A stretch of 64,000 nucleotides of DNA from Lepturacanthus savala. Its lineage: Eukaryota > Chordata > Actinopteri > Scombriformes > Trichiuridae. The position numbers and the translations under genes were made by a program. The stretch is from the NCBI GenBank assembly GCA_030544235.1, contig CM060471.1, positions 11,579,348-11,643,347 on the forward strand, read 5' to 3'. A model generated the notes under the pieces. The model was not told where the DNA came from, did no database searches, and worked only from the letters and a program-made list of their open reading frames with translations. This document shows, piece by piece, positions 33,880 through 43,992 of the stretch. Numbering within the stretch: position 1 is the first letter of the stretch; the number at the start of each line of letters is the position of its first letter.

Positions 33880-34340
33880 CTATATGTGTGGTTGTAAAGA
33901 TTTTAATGCATTTAAAATCCGCCCCCTCCCCTCCTGAAAACAGGTTTAAAAGTCATCTGGCTGACACGGGAAAGCAGTTTTCTTACCTCAATAAAATTAT
34001 CTTGGATTTTAGTGTTTGCCTAACACTCGTGTACCAGTTTAATATCCGAGCTCGCTGCTCCGCTCCGTGTTCAGAGGTGTAACTTATAATGGGCTCGGCC
34101 TCGCTGGCAATTCCTGCAGCTGAATTAAAATGCAACATTATCCGGCTTGGCCAAGGTTAGTCCGTGTTAGCGGCTGCTGTTATGGGCACTTTTCGAGCCT
34201 CTCAATTGAGGTAATAAATTGAGTCTGATGGCTAATTTTAGGTGAAACCCAATACCTCTGGCTAAACTATGAGCCAGAGGGGACCATTTAATCAAAATAT
34301 GTCTGGCACTGCCGCCAATATAGAAACAAGCTGCACAAAA
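33880..34340. promoter_or_regulatory. Strong candidate conserved noncoding element
   Basis: The part at 34080-34340 is wholly repeat-free and holds TTCCTGCAGCTGAATTAAAA, TCCGGCTTGGCCAAGG, CCTCTCAATTGAGGTAATAA, TGGCTAATTTTAGGTG and GACCATTTAATCAAAATATG. Dense TAAT/ATTA cores, an E-box-like CAGCTG and a TTGGCCAA palindrome suggest a developmental enhancer. Only an alignment to other fish could confirm it. Confidence 0.4.
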
Positions 34341-34689
34341 TACATTTCAGAGTAAATATATATTTTACAGAAATTAGTTTTAAGGGATACTGTAGCCTCT
34401 GTCAGTCAAGTGGAAACAGAGAACAGACTGTGGGAGGTAAAATGTGATTTTTAGATGCTAAATACGTGTTTGGCTGCAGAACAGTGACAGCAACTTTTAA
34501 TTCTCATCAAATACTTGAATGTTTACTTATGTTTTTATATCTTGCCTGTGTGTTTTGGAGCTGATCCTTGTTGCAGTTACAACAAATCAGGAAGAGACGT
34601 TTGATGCATGCAAGAAGAATTCAGCAGATAAATGTAAAGAAATTAAACCACAACTACACACATCTACAACTACACATGGCTCATCCAGT

Positions 34690-35232
34690 TATCTCAAATA
34701 TATCATCCCAGTTCAGATATTTTCCTTATTTCAAGTTTGTTCCCTTGGTTTTGGTCACAATTCTGTGTCTTTATCATTTTATCTCATCATGTTGTCTTTA
34801 TCTCATTGTTTTTCATTTGATCTCATAATTGTGACTTTTCATTTCTTATTTTGATTTTTAACTTCTATTTTTGACTTTTTATCCCATATTTGTGTCTTCT
34901 CTGCTAATGTTTTATTTTTATCTAATATTTGTGTGTTTTTATTTCATATGTTTGACTTTTGTATCTAATATCTTTGTCTTTTTATCTTATATTTGTCTCT
35001 TTATATTATATTTTTATCTTTTTTATCTCAGGTTTTTGCCTTTTTTCTACTATCTTTGCCTTTTCATCAATTTTTTTTTTTACTTTTTAACTTATACTTT
35101 TTACTTTTTATCTTCTTTTTTTTATTTTTGAGAAAACAAGATTCAATCCTTTGAAATTCGACCTGCCAAAGGAATCAGATAAATCTGCCTAATATCAGAC
35201 TACTTGTACCAAAATCCAGATATTTCCATTGA
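34690..35232. mobile_element. Family C element with a greatly expanded internal minisatellite
   Basis: About 300 bp (34780-35130) consists of 20-24 bp units such as TTTTTATCTCATATTTGTGTC and TTGACTTTTTATCCCATAT. The right flank TCTGCCTAATATCAGACTAC + TTGTACCAAAATCCAGATAT contains the family's outer motif in reverse (compare 61465-61490). Terminal CACTGCAAAAA motifs have decayed. The Phe/Tyr-rich forward frame at 34871-35131 is an artefact. Confidence 0.6.
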
Positions 35233-35279
35233 TAAGGTTTGCTGAGTCATCCTGAGCATATCATTTTGAGCAGAGCAGG

Positions 35280-35660
35280 GTAAAGATCTCTGCACCAGCG
35301 TCCGGTTCACAGCTCTGTGCCAACAGCCACATCTCCCCGAGCCGCAATCAGTGACACTCACAATAAACGGGCTGATATTTAATCATTAGCGGAGGAATGT
35401 GTAGCGGACGCCTCTAATCTGCTGCTGTGGCTGCTGTACAGCCGAGCGGCAGCCCTGAACCCTGCGTGTCGGCCTCAGCCCTGCGCCTGTCGAGGTTTTC
35501 GGTGGCAGACCCCAGAGGGGTAACGTTGCATAGCAGGAGGCCTCGGAATGCCGCTGCAATTAATGTATTGTCTTACTTAATAAGATGGAAATGTTGGAAT
35601 GATTAGTGAAGACTGCGGTGTGCACTCTGGGGTCGGTGCGAGGATTAGTTTCCCCAGAGC
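35280..35660. promoter_or_regulatory. Strong candidate conserved noncoding element
   Basis: This repeat-free, CpG-containing stretch includes CAATAAACGGGCTGATATTT, AATCATTAGCGGAGGAATG, GCATAGCAGGAGGCCTCGGA and GCTGCAATTAATGTATTGTC. The balanced composition contrasts sharply with the AT-rich element on its left. There is no convincing coding frame. Regulatory function is inferred. Confidence 0.4.
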
Positions 35661-36313
35661 TGAGCAGCTCACTTACACTTACTGCTGAGCTGGACTGAAC
35701 CAGGAAAAGACGATATTCTACTGTACATATACAGAATTATTACTGTCAGGTTACATATTGTTGTTTTTAGATTGATTACCACACAGCTAATCAATTCTCA
35801 GAAAGAGAAATGTGTGCAGTATTCCAATTTAACCTCTTCAATCCCATTGTAAAATATATTATTCTTATTGTCATAAAAGGGAAAAAAAAGCAAAGTCAAC
35901 AGTGAAGTCAGTTATAGTAACAAGTATTGATATATCGTTTTCCTCTGAGCCAGAGAGAAACCACATCACTGAGCCTCCCCGGGTTCACAGATTGACGTTG
36001 TCGGTAGAAATAAATGAGCTTTGTGCTGAGAGCCGCAGACATGTGGGACGAATATCGTGTCATATTAGAAACCGAAACGCTTCCAAAAGTTGAAACTCAG
36101 CGTCTGAAATCTAATAAAAAAAGGTTTTGCAAGATTGAAAGTGAGTTTTGAAGGATTGCATATGAACATTTTTTTCAAATCTCCGCAAACACTTTTTTGT
36201 TTTGGAGTTTTCCTTCTTCAAAAGGAGTTATTTTTTTCACTTTCTTAATATGACGAAAAAGGCTGCTGAGGTCAGGAAGTTCAGAAAGACGGACTAACAC
36301 ACATCAAACAGGT
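35661..36313. other. Unique noncoding stretch
   Basis: A 63-residue forward frame (35902-36093) overlaps repeat-free sequence at about 35930-36090 that could be conserved noncoding DNA. No domain is recognised. Confidence 0.3.
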
Positions 36314-36405
36314 TTCAACCATTGATTATTCTGAAAGTGGATTAATCTATTGATTATTGAATGATTAGTCCATCAGTTGTTTGCTTCATAAAATGCCTAA
36401 TGATT
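36314..36405 (+). mobile_element. Family A 5' fragment
   Basis: TTCAACCATTGATTATTCTG, AAAGTGGATTAATCTATTGA and AGTTGTTTGCTTCATAAAAT match the family's first 90 bp. The remainder is missing. Confidence 0.7.
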
Positions 36406-36520
36406 ACATAAATACAACTCATCTACATCTACATTTCTGTATATTTACTTCAGTATGAACGAGGATGGTCCTTCTGCATCACATGTTGCTAATCACTATG
36501 GACTGAAGCTGTGTAGCACA

Positions 36521-36868
36521 CACTATTGATTTTTCTGATAGTGGAATAATCTATTGATTATCAAAATGATTAATCAATTAGTTGTATGTTTCATAAAATG
36601 GTGTAAAATGTCAATCACTGATTCATAAAGTTGAAGATTCAACCTAAAATGTCTTTTTTTGTCTAGACCAACAGTCCATAATCCAAAGACTACTATTTAC
36701 TATTATAGAAGACTAAAGAATCCAGAAAATAATCAGATTTGAGAAGCTGGAACCAGAGAATTTGGACATATTCTTTTAAAAAATGACTCAAATTTATTAA
36801 TAGATTATCAACATAGCTGCTGATTAAGGTAATAGTTCTGTAATTCTTTGAATAATCGTTGCATCTTT
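36521..36868 (+). mobile_element. Family A element, near full length
   Basis: From CACTATTGATTTTTCTGATA through AGTTGTATGTTTCATAAAAT, AAGTTGAAGATTCAACCTAA, TTTTGTCTAGACCAACAGTC and GAGAAGCTGGAACCAGAGAA to an AATCGTTGCATCTTTA end. All segments are in order; the 5' TAGAGCTGCAA terminus is eroded. Confidence 0.85.
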
Positions 36869-36997
36869 AATATTAAATATCACCTGAGCAAGTTATGAAA
36901 CTACAAGTCAAACTGATGTAGTTGTAACTCTGATGGAAAAGTCGCAGCAGACGCCAGTTCAACCCCATTTTTAGCTGACATTTGTCCCGTCATGACA

Positions 36998-37160
36998 CAC
37001 ATTGATCATTTCAACCCAAACATGTTGTTTTTCTAACAAAAACTTTAAACCTAAACCACTTCAACCACAGCCTCACACCATCAAACAGGATCTGTGAAAA
37101 TATGCACAAGTGAAAAAAATTGACATCCAACATATCTGCAGAAACGAAAACTGTCAACCT
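36998..37160 (+). repeat. Family E repeat
   Basis: CACATTGATCATTTCAACCC, AAACATGTTGTTTTTCTAAC, CTTCAACCACAGCCTCACAC and CATCAAACAGGATCTGTGAA recur in the same order at 51655-51790. A short piece recurs reversed at 43555-43612. CCCAAACATGATGTTTTT-type repeats are familiar from other fish, but I cannot assign a transposon class. Confidence 0.8.
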
Positions 37161-37169
37161 TTCCTCTGG

Positions 37170-37445
37170 AGACTTGAGTTATTTTCATTGTAGGGAACTT
37201 TAAAAAGGGAAAACTAATTGGACATTAGAGCTCAAGCATTTTACTAGACAGAGACCATATGCATTACACTCAAACTGCCCAATTACAGCTGGGTAAGTGG
37301 CTCATAAATTGTGCGTCTGCAGCAGTGCTGAGATTTCGAGCTGTAAAGATTTGACATATCAGCTGGCAGAGCTGTTAAAATATTAAACCCTAATTACACA
37401 ACCTGGGCATAAATTAACATTCAAAGCTCATCAACATGTGGTTTA
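37170..37445. promoter_or_regulatory. Strong candidate conserved noncoding element
   Basis: This repeat-free stretch has GAAAACTAATTGGACATTAG, CCATATGCATTACACTCAAA, GCCCAATTACAGCTGGGTAA, AACCCTAATTACACAACCTG and GGCATAAATTAACATTC. TAATTG/TAATTA cores and an ATGCAT box are clustered in balanced sequence, a pattern typical of fish developmental enhancers. The function is inferred. Confidence 0.4.
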
Positions 37446-37776
37446 CTTCATGTTTATTTGAAATAAGTAACAAAGCAGAGTAATAAACCCAGAGCTGTTA
37501 AACATTAGCGCAGCAAACACTGTTCCAGCTCCACTGCACAACGCCTGTGTCACACCACATGGAAATACAATATGACAGTAATTATATTTTGCATACCTTC
37601 GTGAAATAATCAAATTATCACCAACCTCTGTTTGAGTAAACATGGCGGCAGCAAAGCAAACAGGGAGAGGCCGAGACTTTCTGAGAAAATATTTCTCCGG
37701 TGAAGAAATTAGCCACAATCGAGTGTTCGGAATAATTTTTTTTATTTTCTCCGTAAACATTTATAATTGCATCCAG

Positions 37777-37778
<2 letters not shown>
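37446..37778. other. Unique noncoding stretch
   Basis: The 105-residue reverse frame (37443-37760) and the overlapping forward frame at 37642 have no recognised domain. Confidence 0.4.
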
Positions 37779-37825
<47 letters not shown>

Positions 37826-37830
37826 TGTGC
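37779..37830. repeat. (GT)n microsatellite with a GCGCGC interruption
   Basis: GT run (37779-37809), GCGCGC, then GT again. The alternating purine/pyrimidine run favours Z-DNA. Confidence 0.97.
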
Positions 37831-38282
37831 AGGGTCAAGTGGTTCGTCACTCATGCCCACATCACTTAACTGTGCTGCCACACACGTCGAGCAACACACA
37901 CATGTGGAGTTTGTTTACTGAGACTGTTCCACTGCACTTTAACTGCAGTTGTTGTAAATCGCTATAAATCATCACTATAAAGTGAACTCAGAGCTCAGAG
38001 CAGGAACTGTTATGTACTGTGTGTACACTACTTTTGAAGGATTTTTTTTTGCTTCATCTGTTTGTTTCTGGTGTCGTTTAGTAGATTAAATGATTGTCAA
38101 CCAACTTTTATTTGAAACAAAACTGGATCATCCACACACTCCTGGTTTAACACACACACATCAACGAGTGTTTCTGCGAAAGAATGTAACAGCAGCTTCC
38201 TGCTATTCTATGTTTATAGATGGAGCTGATTCACTGATTTCTATGGAAAAACATGAAGAGTTAATAGGAGGAAGAAATTCAA
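37831..38282. other. Unique noncoding stretch
   Basis: Nothing recognisable is seen. Confidence 0.4.
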
Positions 38283-38440
38283 AGTGACACTAGTGACACA
38301 CACCGAAGCCACCAACAAATACACACTGAGACACACTAACACACACTGACACACACACACACACACACTGACACTCACTGACACACACTAACACACATTG
38401 AACACACATATTGAACACACACACACCCACACACACATAC
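38283..38440. repeat. CACACTGA/CACACTAA-type minisatellite
   Basis: Degenerate units ACACACTGAC, ACACACTAAC and ACACACATTGA are tandemly arranged with CA runs between them. Confidence 0.9.
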
Positions 38441-38768
38441 TGCTTCCTCCCTGAGCTGCAGGATCCTCAGCCTGTGGTGACGTAAAAACTCCAGCGGTTC
38501 CTTAGTGTTTCTTTGCTGCTGATTGAGTTTTAATTGATTTTGCACAGAAATGTGGTTCATTCTTGTCATTGAGAAGGAGTCTTTGGCTTTTTTAATTTGC
38601 AGATCTCTTGATTTATCCCTTTACTCTGTGATTATTACAATTATGTGGCTTCTGTAATTGGTGGAGTTGAATGTTTTGGGGGGGAAAACATTACTTTGAA
38701 ACAGCGAACACTGCCAGCGACAATGAGGCGGGCGGAGCCTGATACACGGGCACACTTGTGGTTCAACC

Positions 38769-38770
<2 letters not shown>
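38441..38770. other. Unique noncoding stretch
   Basis: A GGGGGGG run lies at about 38679-38685. No gene is seen. Confidence 0.4.

Positions 38771-38803
<33 letters not shown>
38771..38803. repeat. (TG)n microsatellite
   Basis: An uninterrupted TG run. Confidence 0.97.
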
Positions 38804-38804
<1 letters not shown>

Positions 38805-38931
38805 ATGAGCAGTATGAGCATGTCTATTCATATTTCTGCATCCTGTATGTCCACAGTGAGCTCGCCGACCGCAGCGCCACCGCTGCCTTGCTGTCTGCTC
38901 GCCGGTGTAATGCGTGTTTATGTTTACTTAA

Positions 38932-38932
<1 letters not shown>

Positions 38933-39011
<79 letters not shown>

Positions 39012-39027
39012 TGTATGTGTGTGTGTT
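38933..39027. repeat. Long (TG)n microsatellite
   Basis: About 78 bp of uninterrupted TG (38933-39010), then ATGTATG and a further short TG run. Confidence 0.98.
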
Positions 39028-39184
39028 TATGGAGTGACTGTGATGTGGAGCACCTGCCCTCTCCGCCCAGTCATGCTGCTGTGTGGCGGCTACTGAGCTG
39101 GGACCTTCTGGATGACATCATCAAACAGTGACAGGGCAGACAGGTCAGGGCGCCTGCGGTTGTTGCTGGAAAGGGCGAGTCCCC

Positions 39185-39186
<2 letters not shown>

Positions 39187-39275
<89 letters not shown>
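39187..39275. repeat. Long (TG)n microsatellite
   Basis: About 88 bp of uninterrupted TG, the longest in the window. The Val/Cys and His/Thr frames here are artefacts. Confidence 0.98.
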
Positions 39276-39278
<3 letters not shown>

Positions 39279-39524
39279 TCAGTACAAACATGCTGTACTT
39301 TCACACTGATTTTCACATTGACCTCATCTGATAAACAGGTGAATTTCTGAAGGTATAATTTTATTAAATCAGATACAGTTCAGCTCTATTTCCTTCAGAA
39401 TAGCATAATGTCTTCACATTTACTGTATATGCAGGTTCTCCTTGTAAACTTTTCTTTGTATTCTGCCTGAAAACATCTAATTATTCACCATAAAGTTCTG
39501 AAATATTTAAATGCACACTTCAAA
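39276..39524. other. AT-rich stretch, possibly the left part of a decayed Tc1-like element
   Basis: No transposase frame can be followed here. The segment precedes the recognisable 3' relic and may be its decayed body. Confidence 0.25.
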
Positions 39525-39842
39525 AGTTTTCCATGAAAAGTCACACTTTCATTTACCACAATGAGTTCTAAAATGAATAGAAAATGTTATTACATTGATC
39601 TTCTGACACCGTGAGCAAACATATTGTACCATTAGAACATTTGCTGGAAATGGGCCTCTATACACCTATATATACATATACAAAAACATGACATTGCAGC
39701 TAGAATAGTTATTTACCACATTAGCAATGTATAGAGTGTATTTCTGATCAGTTTAAAGTTATTTCCATTGCAAAAAACAGTGCTTTTCTTTCAAAAATAA
39801 GGAAAATTCTAATTGGCCCTAAACATTTGCACAGTAGTGTAT
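39525..39842 (+). mobile_element. Tc1/mariner-like 3' relic
   Basis: TGTACCATTAGAACATTTGC then TGGAAATGGGCCTCTATACA, AGCAATGTATAGAGTGTATT + TCTGATCAGTTTAA, GTGCTTTTCTTTCAAAAATA + AGGAAAATTC, and CCCTAAACATTTGCACAGTA + GTGTA follow the order of a 3' noncoding end of a widespread teleost Tc1-like element that I recognise. No transposase coding remains and the left end is not identified. Confidence 0.7.
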
Positions 39843-40870
39843 GTCAATGTAATTTTTTTTTTTTCAGAGGGAAACGTTTTTTGATGTTTCCTACACTTTA
39901 TATCCACATTTTTTGATTTGTGAATATTTTCCCAAATCCTGTTTCATGTTGGAACTTTGTGGTTTCGGTCAGTTAACTTTCAGTATCTGTGTTGTTTCTC
40001 TGTCCTTGTTTGTGTGAGTCACAGCTGCGGTTCTTCAGCTTGACCATGTTGTCTGTTTGATGGTTGATGACAGAAACACCGCAGACTGTTTTTGGCTTCT
40101 TGCTCCACTGAGAAACGTTAATAGAACTGAAGAAGAGGCAGCAGCCAGCAGCAGGATTTAGCTCCCTCCGACCTTCCTGAAATATTCTCCGGCTGCAGAC
40201 TTTGTGAACTCCATAAAATGCTTTTTGACACATTCTACTCGACTGTTTGCTCTCTCGAGTTTCGCCCTTGAGTTTTGCATGTGTTGGTCTGTCTAGACCA
40301 CAGAGGGCAGGTTAGTGAGGGTAGATTCTTTTTTCCATTTGCAGATTTAGAGGATATTATGGCCTATTTCCACCTGTAAACCCCAACCCCAGTACGCCTC
40401 CGCCTACCTGCTATTTGTCAGGATCTGTGTAATTACCAGTGTCTCTCCCTCATTCTCCATCTCATATCCTGAGCACAACATTTGCTGTGGCCCCGGTTTG
40501 CCCACTGGCTTTGAAATGGGTTCTCCTGAAAAAAACAGCACTCCGATTTCACTGCGAAGACAAGAAGTGGCTGAAGATGCTGCCAGGCTGCGGATCACAG
40601 ACTAAATATTCCCTGTCCTGTGTGTCCTTCGTGCCACCACATCATAATCTAATCAAGCCCGTTTTTTTTTTCACAGTTCTCACTGTGCAGCAGAGACGGC
40701 GCGTGTCTGCCCAAACATAATAACCCAGAATGCACTGCGGGACCAAACGGTATCAGAGTTTCAGCGAGTGCTCCGCTAGAGAAACTGTTTTGATTCACGA
40801 ACGTTCCTATTTCAGGAACTTTAAATGTTAAGTAAAGAAACATTGTGAGAAGGAGGGCTGAATGGAAAGC
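39843..40870. other. Unique noncoding stretch
   Basis: Frames at 39973-40233, 40404-40720 and 40649-40978 overlap on both strands with no domains. Poly-T occurs at about 40662-40670. Confidence 0.4.
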
Positions 40871-40954
40871 AGTGTGTGTGTGCGCACGCGTGTGTGTGTA
40901 AATTAGAGAGAGAGAGAGAGAGAGAGAGTGTGTGTGTACCTGCGTGTGTGTGTG
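40871..40954. repeat. (TG)n-(AG)n-(TG)n compound microsatellite
   Basis: TG with GCGCACGCG (40871-40900), AG (40905-40929), then TG (to about 40954). Confidence 0.95.
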
Positions 40955-41245
40955 ATTTGGACACACACCTCTAAGCACACCTAAGTGTATCTAGCCAAAT
41001 GTTTTTCTATGGTTCCATGACGGGGAGAGAGTGAGTCTAACAAAGGAGACTATTTGGATGGGGCCGGTCAGTGAAGGAGCTGCTGGACTCATAATGACAT
41101 AGAAAACAAACAGTGGTGAATGGGCACATGGTCCCTGCATAACCACAGAGCCCTTAACGGGAAGAGCCTGTCCTGCAGCGGCCAGCACTGCTGCAGCTCT
41201 ACAGGAAGACCAGGCGCCAAGGAGTTAAAGTACACTACTGTGACA
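40955..41245. other. Unique noncoding stretch
   Basis: Nothing recognisable is seen. Confidence 0.4.
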
Positions 41246-41273
41246 GTGTGTGTGTGTGTGAGTTCAATAATTC

Positions 41274-41334
<61 letters not shown>
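41246..41334. repeat. Short (TG)n and (AT)n microsatellites
   Basis: TG run at 41246-41260 and AT run at 41279-41334, separated by AGTTCAATAATTCTAATT. Confidence 0.97.
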
Positions 41335-41336
<2 letters not shown>

Positions 41337-41469
41337 CTGTGGTGAGCTGTGGTTGCTTCATTTAAACATGATTTGTTGTAGATACGTTAAGTTTTCTTAG
41401 TGTCAGGAAACACAAATAAATTCAGTAACACTGAGATCGTCAGTGACGCTCATCCTTGTTTCTCTAATA

Positions 41470-41672
41470 GAGGGATCTCTAACCTTGGTCCTAGAGAGCC
41501 ACTGCGGGTGCAGGTTTTGTTCCACCCAAGCAATAACACACCTGATTCTACCAATGAAGGTCCTCAGCAAGGGCTCTTGTGGTTGATTAGTAGAATCAGG
41601 TGTGTTACTGCTTGGTTGGAACAGAAAACTGCAGCAAAAAACAGTAGCTCTCCAGGACCAGGGTTGGAGACA
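41470..41672. mobile_element. Foldback MITE-like element (about 200 bp)
   Basis: Left arm: ATCTCTAACCTTGGTCCTAG + AGAGCCAC, TTTTGTTCCACCCAAGCAAT, AACACACCTGATTCTACCAA. The right arm mirrors it: GATTAGTAGAATCAGGTGTG, TTACTGCTTGGTTGGAACAG, AGTAGCTCTCCAGGACCAGG + GTTGGAGA. The arms meet at a short centre (about 41565). The pattern is a familiar teleost palindromic repeat. The 118-residue forward frame across it is not a gene. Confidence 0.85.
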
Positions 41673-41939
41673 CCACATTTGTTTAGAAAGAATCGGACAG
41701 TGTGTCATAACATAGTGAAGATACTGCGAGTTTTATTTTCACTTGTTGTCATGTGATCACCCTCAGTAGAGTGGGATCAGCTCTTCTTGTAGGTTAGTGT
41801 GGGACTTTTATTTTGAAAGCTCAGCGTTGACTCAGGAAGCAGAGAGAAAAGCTTTGGATATTTGTAACTTTCTCTTGTTATTGGGCGACTGAGACGCCGT
41901 TCTCATTGACTGTTTGGGTTGTTTAGCATCATTACAGTT

Positions 41940-42312
41940 TAGAGCTGCAACTAATGACTATTTTTATCATAGATAAATCTATTGATTGTTGAAATGATTA
42001 ACCTGTTAGTTGTTTGGGTCATTGAATGGTGTAAAATGTTGATCACCAAAACTAAAGAATCAACCTAAAATGCTTTTTTTCATACAAACCAACAGTCCAT
42101 AACCCAAAGATCATCAGTTTATTATTATAGAAGACTAAAGATACCAGAAAATAATCTGATTTGAGAAGCTGGAACCAGAGAATTTGGACATTTTCATCAT
42201 AAAAATGACTCAAATACAAATCAAAATCCAATCAATTATCAAAATTATTGGTGACTAATAATTCGTCATAATTAGCAACTAATTGATTAATCGACTAATC
42301 AGTGCATCTCTA
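41940..42312 (+). mobile_element. Family A element, intact 373 bp with 8-bp target-site duplication
   Basis: It starts TAGAGCTGCAACTAATGACT and ends AATCAGTGCATCTCTA, so the termini are inverted (TAGAG/CTCTA). The 8 bp immediately before (41932-41939) and after (42313-42320) are both TTACAGTT. An 8-bp duplication with short inverted ends is the hAT superfamily signature. With no coding capacity it must have been moved by another element's transposase. It is the best reference copy of the family in this window. Confidence 0.92.
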
Positions 42313-42320
42313 TTACAGTT

Positions 42321-42559
42321 AATAATTTCATATTATACAGGCTATACTATGAATAAATATTATTAATATAACTATTATAACTACACTTGATATTTTTCTT
42401 CCAAAGAAGTTGGGGGAGTTGGGGGCAGGAGGGGTGAACTGGGCACCAAAAATCTGAGTCCGGCCCTGGTTCCACATATTAACATACAAATACACACATT
42501 CATACACTCCCTCTATGTCTCAAACATGCAGTCAGGGTGGGGGGGTGAGCTTCCAAATC
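42321..42559. other. AT-rich stretch with a transposon-end-like motif
   Basis: At about 42428-42472, GAACTGGGCACCAAAAATCT + GAGTCCGGCCCTGG resembles the end of a teleost DNA element (reverse: CCAGGGCCGGACTCAGAT). No matching second end is found nearby. Confidence 0.35.
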
Positions 42560-42835
42560 CACCAGCAGCAACAATATTATCCTGCCATTCACTGTCACGC
42601 TGTGATTGATGAAGCCGAGCTAAGGCCGGACTCTGGCAGCTCACTCGGCTCCAGAACCCGACGTGGAACTGATGTAGAAAAACAATGTGCGGTCGGCGCT
42701 CGTATTAGACTCAGATTGTTGCGCCGTGTTCACTTTAATGGCCAAAAAATATCAAGTGGAGCGCTGTGGTCTACAGGATCCTCCAGTGAAATGTTTGGCA
42801 CAGAAACAGGTATTTTAATAGGATTTTAGCTAAGT
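42560..42835. promoter_or_regulatory. Candidate conserved noncoding element, CpG-containing
   Basis: TGTGATTGATGAAGCCGAGC, CAATGTGCGGTCGGCGCTCG + TATTAGACTCAG and CACTTTAATGGCCAAAAAAT lie in unique sequence with more CpG than its surroundings. A 104-residue forward frame (42515-42829) covers it and has no recognised domain. An unrecognised exon is the alternative. Confidence 0.3.
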
Positions 42836-43554
42836 TTGAGTGTTAATCTTGTAACGTTGTGCGCGTGATTCACAGGAGATTTGGACCAAGCCAAAACATG
42901 GAACATTTTATCTTTCCAGGAGGATTTTCTCTGTGTGTGGTTTATTGATGTTTGGAAACAGGACGATATGAAGAACACATGTTATGGGAATGAAACAAAA
43001 AAGAAAATTAAATGAGTATTGTTTTATATTTATCTTTAAATCACTGTTTGCTGAGTGAAACTAAAGAATATTAATAACAGAGTTTCTGCACAATTAATTC
43101 TTCACCAGTTTACTTCTTAATCCAACTGTGAATTTTATTCCATCTATGATTGCTATAGCTTCTGTTTTCCCAGAACATGGTGCCTAAATTACCCACAATG
43201 CACCTGACCTAATCCGCCCGCCTGTATTTGTGATTTTATTTTTCCTGGGACAGTAACGACTCGCCTGTTCTGCTTCTGTCTCATTTGTCATCAGTTAAAA
43301 ACAAGCATCGTCTTTTATTGGGATGTGATTCATCCGTCTTTTCTGGAGACATTACTGGAATTATATTATACTGACCAATCAGAGCAGAGCAGGGCCACCC
43401 AGAACGTATCCATCCTAGTGAAAAAAAAAACAAAAAGGTCTGCCTGTAGAGATCTGGTTGTGTCATGCTAGTAGAGGCTAATGTAGCCTGACGTTGCCAT
43501 CACACTGGATAATAAAAAAATAATTTTAAGTTCATTTAGATGGTGTACCTCTGT
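42836..43554. other. Unique noncoding stretch
   Basis: Nothing recognisable is seen. Confidence 0.4.
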
Positions 43555-43612
43555 GGTTAAGGTAGTTGTGTTTAGGTTATTTTTAGAAAAACATCATGTT
43601 TGGTTTAAAATT
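43555..43612 (-). repeat. Family E fragment, reverse
   Basis: GTTTAGGTTATTTTTAGAAA + AACATCATGTTTGGTTTAAA is the reverse complement of the CCCAAACATGATGTTTTTC..AACCTAA core seen at 37018 and 51687. Confidence 0.65.
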
Positions 43613-43675
43613 AGCAATTTGTGACTTGACAGGACAAATATGGTGTTGAACAGGTGGCAAACAAATGATATCTGT

Positions 43676-43992
43676 GAGCTGCAACAATTAATCGAATAGT
43701 CTATATAGTCTATAACATTAAGTAATTATTTCTAATTATTTTGATAATCAATTTATTTAAAAGAATGTCCTGATCATTTTCTGATTTCTTTAATCTTCTA
43801 TAATAGTAAACTGATGATCTTTGGGTTGTGGACTGTTGGTCTGGACATTTTAGGTTGAATCTTCAGCTGTGGGAAACAGCGATCAACATTTGACACCATT
43901 TTATCAACCAAACAACGAATGGATTAATAGTTTCAATAATCAATAGATTAATGCTAGATTAGATTAATCAGAACAGTGGTTAGTTGCAGCCC
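43676..43992 (-). mobile_element. Family A element, reverse orientation, near full length
   Basis: It starts GAGCTGCAACAATTAATCGA and reads through TTCTATAATAGTAAACTGAT, GGACTGTTGGTCTGGACATT, AATCTTCAGCTGTGGGAAAC and ATTTTATCAACCAAACAACG to AGTGGTTAGTTGCAGCCCTG. Both ends are present, and there is a deletion of the GAAGCTGGAACCAGAGAATT segment. Confidence 0.86.

Noticed and set aside
39276..39842. Possible active Tc1 transposase gene
   Set aside because: Only the 3' noncoding end is recognisable; no transposase frame remains.
41400..41756. 118-residue forward and 101-residue reverse frames
   Set aside because: They are translations of the two arms of a palindromic dispersed repeat.
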